DNA of 34,255 nucleotides, taken from NCBI GenBank assembly GCA_013001695.1, contig JABDMC010000061.1, forward strand, positions 1 to 34,255, given 5' to 3'. A model generated the notes under the pieces. It was not told the origin of the DNA, made no database searches, and saw nothing but the letters and a program-made list of their open reading frames with translations. Source of the stretch: Akkermansiaceae bacterium. Its GTDB lineage: Bacteria > Verrucomicrobiota > Verrucomicrobiia > Verrucomicrobiales > Akkermansiaceae. This document shows positions 30,198 through 34,255 of this stretch, in pieces. Positions within the stretch are counted from its first letter, which is position 1. Each line of letters opens with the position of its first letter. Position numbers and translations under genes: made by a program.

Positions 30198-31400
30198 ATG
30201 CACCTCGATCCACGCCCCTCCCTCGCCGCCCTGGCCCTCGGGCTTGCCGCCATCCTCCCCCTCCCCGGGGCCCCGGAAAAGGCCAAGTCCCCGCAGAAGC
30301 CCGTCGTGAAGACCCTCGCCATCGGCGCCCAGGCGCCCGGCTTCGACCTCCCCGGGGTGGACGGGAAGAATCACGCCCTCGCGGACTTCGCCGCGGCGCG
30401 GATTCTCGTGGTCGTCTTCACCTGCAACCACTGTCCCGACGCCATCGGAGCCCAGGACCGGCTCAAGAAGCTCGCCGCCGATTACGGCCCGCAGGGGGTG
30501 GCGGTCGTGGCGATCTCGGGGAACGACCCCCTCGCCCTCCAGCCCTGGGAGCTGGGCTGGTCGGTCTACGGCGATTCCTTCGAGGAGATGCGGGCCCACG
30601 CCCGCGATCACGAATACAACTTCCCTTACCTCTACGACGGCGACACCCAGGCGGTCACCACCGCCTACGGCGCGGTCGCCACCCCGCACGTCTTCATCTT
30701 CGATGCCGACCGCCGCCTCCGCTACCAGGGGCGCCTCGACAACGGCCGCCGCGACCCGGGGCCGGCCACCGAGAACAACGCCCGCGACGTCCTCGACCTC
30801 CTCCTCGCCGGCAAGCCGGTCCCGGAAACGATGCAGACCTCGCGCGTCTTCGGCTGCTCGACGAAGTGGGCGTGGAAACGGGCCCTCGCCCAGGAGAAGG
30901 CGAAGGAGTGGGCCGGTCTCCCCGTGACCGTCGAACCCGCCGACGCCGCCACCATCCGGAAACTCGCCGCCAACGAGACCGGCAAGATCCGTCTCATCAA
31001 CGTCTGGGCGACCGATTGCGGCCCGTGCCTCGCCGAGTTCCCGGACCTCGTGGGGATCTACCGCCAGTATCAAAAGCGCGACTTCGACTTCGTCACCATC
31101 GCCACCGATCCGGCCCCGAAGGCCGGGGCGGTGCGCAAGGTCCTCACCCGCCAGCAAGCCGCCCTCTCCCCCCTGACGGCCAAATCCGTCGCGGCGGAAG
31201 GGCGCCGCACCAACAACTACCATTACGATTCCGACGACCTCGATGCCCTCGCCGAGGCTCTCGACGCCGAGTGGCAGGGCCCCCTCCCCCACACCCTCCT
31301 CCTCGCCCCCGGCGGCAAGGTCATTTTCCGCCACACCGGCCGGATCGATCCCATCGCGGTCCGCCGCGCCATCGTGGCCCGACTGCGGGCCGAAGAATGA
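30198..31400 (+). CDS. Tandem thioredoxin-fold protein (redoxin + TlpA-like)
   Basis: The 400-residue protein has a hydrophobic N-terminus (A-A-L-A-L-G-L-A-A-I-L-P-L-P-G-A, residues 9-24), probably a signal. Two thioredoxin-like domains follow. The first (about 38-215) has C76-N-H-C79 in V-V-V-F-T-C-N-H-C-P and the family block T-R/S-x-F-G-C220-S-T-K-W. The second (about 250-395) has a classic W-A-T-D-C274-G-P-C277 site and a C-terminal W-Q-G-P-L-P-H-T-L-L region with the cis-proline. It likely handles disulfide reduction or an extracytoplasmic thiol task. ATG 30198 is chosen because it opens the hydrophobic segment; the frame reaches back further. It is divergent from the ribosomal operon and followed by a repeat element. 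Confidence 0.85.
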   Translation: MHLDPRPSLAALALGLAAILPLPGAPEKAKSPQKPVVKTLAIGAQAPGFDLPGVDGKNHALADFAAARILVVVFTCNHCPDAIGAQDRLKKLAADYGPQGVAVVAISGNDPLALQPWELGWSVYGDSFEEMRAHARDHEYNFPYLYDGDTQAVTTAYGAVATPHVFIFDADRRLRYQGRLDNGRRDPGPATENNARDVLDLLLAGKPVPETMQTSRVFGCSTKWAWKRALAQEKAKEWAGLPVTVEPADAATIRKLAANETGKIRLINVWATDCGPCLAEFPDLVGIYRQYQKRDFDFVTIATDPAPKAGAVRKVLTRQQAALSPLTAKSVAAEGRRTNNYHYDSDDLDALAEALDAEWQGPLPHTLLLAPGGKVIFRHTGRIDPIAVRRAIVARLRAEE

Positions 31401-31401
31401 T

Positions 31402-31487
31402 TTGTAGGGCGGGCGCTCCGCCTGCCGTCAAAGCGGGCGCTCCCGTCACCCCGCCAGCCATTGCAAAACGATCGCCCCGCCCTACAA
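31402..31487. repeat. Inverted-repeat element after the redoxin gene
   Basis: TTGTAGGGCGGG (31402-31413) and CCCGCCCTACAA (31476-31487) are a perfect 12-bp inverted repeat around a 62-bp core. The core holds a direct repeat of GCGGGCGCTCC, starting at 31409 and 31433. The size and layout resemble a REP- or MITE-like small element. It starts one base after the stop codon. Confidence 0.65.
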
Positions 31488-31578
31488 GCAACGCCCTTCC
31501 CGGGCCAGAAACCCGGCCTCGACAAGACAATCCAGCCGCCTACCGTCGTTCTCCCTAATACATCCAAACCGACTGTCT

Positions 31579-32721
31579 ATGGACTCCCAGCCCGCCGATA
31601 CTCCTGATGCCCCGGCTTCTTCCGAACCGCCCATCACCGCCGAACCGCCGATCACGGCCGAAATGCCCATTCCCGCCGGGGACGTGAAGGCCTCGTCCGA
31701 GTCCTCCGCACCGGCCGCGAGCACCAGCCTGCCGCCCGACGATGTCGCCGCGGTCGATGAACTCGGCCGCGTCTACAAGAGCCTCAAGGACGAGCTGGGG
31801 AAGGTCATCATCGGCCAGGACGAGGTCATCGAGCGCCTCGCGATCTGCCTCTTCGGCCGGGGCCACGCCCTCCTGATGGGTGTCCCGGGTCTCGCCAAGA
31901 CGCTCCTCATCTCGAGCGTCGCGGAAACCTTCCACCTTTCCTTCAGCCGCATCCAGTTCACCCCGGACCTCATGCCGGCCGACATCACCGGGACCGATAT
32001 CATCCAGGAGTCCGGCGCCGGCGGCAAACGCGAGTTCGAGTTCGTGAAGGGTCCCGTCTTCGCCAACATCATCCTCGCGGACGAAATCAACCGCGCCCCC
32101 GCCAAGACGCAGTCGGCGCTCCTCGAGGCCATGCAGGAACACCAGGTCACCGTCCTCGGCCGCAATTACAAGCTCGACCCGCCGTTCTTCGTCCTGGCCA
32201 CCCAGAACCCCATCGAGCAGGAGGGCACCTACCCGCTGCCCGAGGCGCAGCTCGACCGCTTCATGTTCCTCATCGACGTCGACTACCCGAGCGAGGAGGA
32301 GGAGCGCCGCATCGCCCGCGAAACCACCGGCATGGCCCGCGACGCCCTGCAGTCCCTCATCACCGGCGCCCAAGTCCTCGAGTTCCAGAAGCTCGTCCGC
32401 CGCGTGCCGGTCCCCGACCACATCTACGATTACGCGGTCGACATCGTCCGCAAGACCCGGCCCGGTTATGAATCCTCGCCGTCGTGGATCAAGGAGTACG
32501 TCGGCTGGGGCGCCGGTCCGCGCGCCGTCCAGTACCTCATCCTCGGCGCCAAGGCCCGGGCCGCCCTGCGCGGGGCCTACATGGCCTCCCTCGAGGACAT
32601 CGAGGCGGTCGCCGCCCCGGTCCTCACCCACCGCGTCATCACCAACTTCGCCGCCGAGTCGCAGGGCATGACGTCCAAGAAGGTCGTCGAGCGCCTCGTC
32701 GAGGAAATGCGCGAGGACTGA
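31579..32721 (+). CDS. MoxR-family AAA+ ATPase
   Basis: The 380-residue cytosolic protein is a MoxR ATPase, which often works with DUF58/vWA partners in maturation or stress roles. After a low-complexity N-terminus with repeated P-P-I-T-A-E units (residues 17-28), Walker A is G101-V-P-G-L-A-K-T. Walker B with the sensor region is I-I-L-A-D-E-I-N-R-A-P-A-K-T-Q-S-A-L-L-E-A-M, and the A-T-Q-N-P-I-E-Q-E-G-T-Y-P-L-P-E-A-Q-L-D-R-F arginine-finger segment follows. It heads a cluster with a small lipoprotein, a DUF58 protein and a BatA-like start (Bat-type layout). The N-terminal repeat is unusual and probably unstructured. Confidence 0.95.
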   Translation: MDSQPADTPDAPASSEPPITAEPPITAEMPIPAGDVKASSESSAPAASTSLPPDDVAAVDELGRVYKSLKDELGKVIIGQDEVIERLAICLFGRGHALLMGVPGLAKTLLISSVAETFHLSFSRIQFTPDLMPADITGTDIIQESGAGGKREFEFVKGPVFANIILADEINRAPAKTQSALLEAMQEHQVTVLGRNYKLDPPFFVLATQNPIEQEGTYPLPEAQLDRFMFLIDVDYPSEEEERRIARETTGMARDALQSLITGAQVLEFQKLVRRVPVPDHIYDYAVDIVRKTRPGYESSPSWIKEYVGWGAGPRAVQYLILGAKARAALRGAYMASLEDIEAVAAPVLTHRVITNFAAESQGMTSKKVVERLVEEMRED

Positions 32722-32810
32722 GGCCTCCGTGGCGCGATCCCCGCGGTTCGACCCGCCCCTGAACAATCACCCCGACCCGAGTGCCTCCTGCCGTTCTCAG
32801 CCGTTCCCTG

Positions 32811-33110
32811 ATGCTCCGCCCCGCTCTTTTCCTGGGTGCCCTTCCGGTTTTCCTTGTCTCGTGCACCGTCTACCTTCGTGACGCCATCGACGGCTCCCCG
32901 TGGAATCGCGGATACGATTCGACCTACGCCGGGGCCCGCGCCGAGGGGCTCCCGCACGACCAGGCCCACCGCCGCGCCCTCCTGCACGGCCAGGAATCGC
33001 ACCACACCATCTGGGACCGCCGCAAGGCCGGGGAGAAGGCGGACAGGAAGCGCCGGAAGTTCTTCGGTGACGACGACGACGACGACGACATCAAGGTCCG
33101 CTGGGACTGA
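32811..33110 (+). CDS. Small lipoprotein in the moxR cluster
   Basis: This 99-residue protein has a lipoprotein signal ending in V-F-L-V-S-C (Cys 18), so it is membrane-anchored. The rest is hydrophilic and rich in His and Arg (H-R-R-A-L-L-H-G-Q-E-S-H-H), with an unusual run of seven Asp (G-D-D-D-D-D-D-D-I-K-V-R-W-D) near the end. ATG 32811 opens the signal directly; a GTG 30 bp earlier is possible. The 89-bp gap after moxR and 51-bp gap before the next gene suggest one operon. It is not a known Bat protein and may be lineage-specific. Confidence 0.75.
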   Translation: MLRPALFLGALPVFLVSCTVYLRDAIDGSPWNRGYDSTYAGARAEGLPHDQAHRRALLHGQESHHTIWDRRKAGEKADRKRRKFFGDDDDDDDIKVRWD

Positions 33111-33161
33111 ACCCCGCATCCCCGACCACGAACCGCTCCCGAACCCGAACCCAGCCGCAGG

Positions 33162-34061
33162 TTGAAATACGATTTCCTTGATTCCGACGTCCTCGCCCGC
33201 CTCGGGGCGCTGCCGGTCGAGTCGCGCCTTGCCATGATCGGCAACGTCGTCGGGAAGCACCGCTCCCCGCACCGCGGCTCCTCGGTCGAGTTCGCCGAGT
33301 ACCGGAAGTACGTCGAGGGCGACGACACCCGCCGGCTCGACTGGAAGGCCTACGCCCGGTCCGACCGGCACTACATCAAGGAGTTCGAGGCCGACACCAA
33401 CCTGCGCGCCTACTTCGTGGTCGATTGCTCCGGGTCGATGAACTTCGCCTCCGAGGAGCGCGAAACGAAGATCAGCTACGCCCGCAAGCTGGCCGCCAGC
33501 CTGTGCTACCTCCTCGTCAACCAGGGCGACGCCGCGGGCCTCTCGTGCTGCACGGAGACCCTGCACCTCGAGATCCCGCCCAGCCGCCGCCCGGCCCAAC
33601 TCCAGCACATCTTCGACAGCCTCGCCAAGATCGAGCCGGAAGGCGAAACCGGCCTCGTCGACGCCCTCCACACCATCGCCGAGAAGATCGGCCAGCGGGC
33701 CCTCGTGGTGATTATCAGCGACCTCTTCTGCGACCCGGCGGCGCTGGCCGACGCCTTCCAGCACCTGCGCTTCCGCAAGCACGACATCTCGGTCTTCCAC
33801 CTCCTCGACCAGCAGGAAATCGACTTCAACTTCAGCCGGCCCTACCGGTTCATCGACCTCGAGGACAACACCACCCTCGTGGCGGAACCCAACCTCATCG
33901 TCGAGGAATACCACGCCGCCCTGCAGGAATACCTCACCGCCGTCGAAACCGCCTGCCACGACGTCCACGCCGACTACCACCGCATCGTCACCGACGACGA
34001 CTACGAAGCCATCCTCCGGGACTTCCTCACCGCCCGCCTCCCGAAGAAAGGACGACGCTGA
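33162..34061 (+). CDS. DUF58 / vWA-like protein
   Basis: The 299-residue protein has the DUF58 signature S-S-V-E-F-A-E-Y-R-K-Y-V-E-G-D-D-T-R-R-L-D-W-K (split over residues 40-62) and a MIDAS motif V-D88-C-S-G-S-M. Later come D-A-A-G-L-S and V-V-I-I-S-D-L-F. DUF58 proteins pair with MoxR ATPases; the cluster supports this. No membrane segment is visible. The start is TTG at 33162, just before the conserved K-Y-D-F-L; no better codon is seen, and the ribosome-binding site is weak. Confidence 0.9.
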   Translation: MKYDFLDSDVLARLGALPVESRLAMIGNVVGKHRSPHRGSSVEFAEYRKYVEGDDTRRLDWKAYARSDRHYIKEFEADTNLRAYFVVDCSGSMNFASEERETKISYARKLAASLCYLLVNQGDAAGLSCCTETLHLEIPPSRRPAQLQHIFDSLAKIEPEGETGLVDALHTIAEKIGQRALVVIISDLFCDPAALADAFQHLRFRKHDISVFHLLDQQEIDFNFSRPYRFIDLEDNTTLVAEPNLIVEEYHAALQEYLTAVETACHDVHADYHRIVTDDDYEAILRDFLTARLPKKGRR

Positions 34062-34154
34062 GTTCCGGTAGACCGCAGGCAGTCGACGGCAGACCGTCTT
34101 TCCCATCAGACCCGATCCCCAGGCATCCCCCACCGCCATACCCATTCCCGAAGC

Positions 34155-34210
<56 letters not shown>

Positions 34211-34213
34211 TGC

Positions 34214-34255
34214 ATGACCTTCCTCCAGCCACTTCTCCTTTACGGACTCCTCGGG
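34214..34255 (+). CDS. BatA-like membrane protein, 5' end only
   Basis: Only the first 14 codons are in the window: M-T-F-L-Q-P-L-L-L-Y-G-L-L-G. This matches the start of the BatA-type N-terminal membrane domain (M-x-F-L-x-P-x-x-L-x-G-L-L). Position after moxR and DUF58 is the expected place for such a gene. The rest lies outside. Confidence 0.7.
   Translation, partial: MTFLQPLLLYGLLG

Overview
The window is a GC-rich bacterial chromosome segment (about two thirds G+C by eye) with dense genes and almost no mobile DNA. It most likely comes from a member of the Verrucomicrobiota. The strongest clue is a four-gene prepilin-like set (18125-23264, minus strand) matching the 'Verru_Chthon cassette' D-B-C-A families. 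Ribosomal protein S11 with a long charged N-terminal extension fits the same lineage.

Layout. 1-4311 (+): the end of a TPR protein, a K+-dependent-type membrane pyrophosphatase (hppA) and a small zinc-ribbon membrane protein. 4346-9567 (-): a bifunctional penicillin-binding protein with a degenerate transpeptidase site, a large protein with a nucleotidyltransferase-like motif, and a CPA1 Na+/H+ antiporter. 9599-11561 (+): a MidA-like methyltransferase, tRNA-Leu(UAG) and a LysM lipoprotein. 11663-13751 (-): an M42 aminopeptidase followed by lgt. 13898-15520 (+): DAHP synthase and a small heavy-metal-associated (HMA) lipoprotein whose metal motif is interrupted by an in-frame TGA. 15574-17190 (-): a Tat-exported 5'-nucleotidase. 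17455-23264 (-): the prepilin cassette and a coupled exported protein. 23580-27766 (-): an ATE-type aminoacyl-tRNA-protein transferase-like protein, a HAD phosphatase, infC and a TGS-less thrS. 27829-28146: a structured 112-bp tandem repeat. 28214-29977 (-): rpsM-rpsK-rpsD with a strong terminator. 30198-34255 (+): a double-thioredoxin-fold protein, a repeat element, then moxR, a small lipoprotein, a DUF58 protein and the start of a BatA-like gene (Bat-type MoxR operon).

The most exciting candidate is the gene at 15161-15520. TGA replaces the codon for the first metal-binding residue of an HMA motif (U-x3-C instead of C-x3-C). The frame stays open for 59 codons afterwards, and a stem-loop with a G-first apical loop lies at a distance suitable for a bacterial SECIS element. 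It looks like a selenocysteine-containing metal-binding lipoprotein. Other notable points are the PBP lacking its catalytic Ser and Lys, a probable ATC start for infC, a ThrRS that cannot contain a TGS domain, a hairpin-rich tandem array with a covarying pair, and a G-quadruplex-type heptad repeat just upstream of the BatA-like start.

All calls come from reading the sequence without database searches. Long open frames opposite real genes are common in this GC-rich DNA and were left out.
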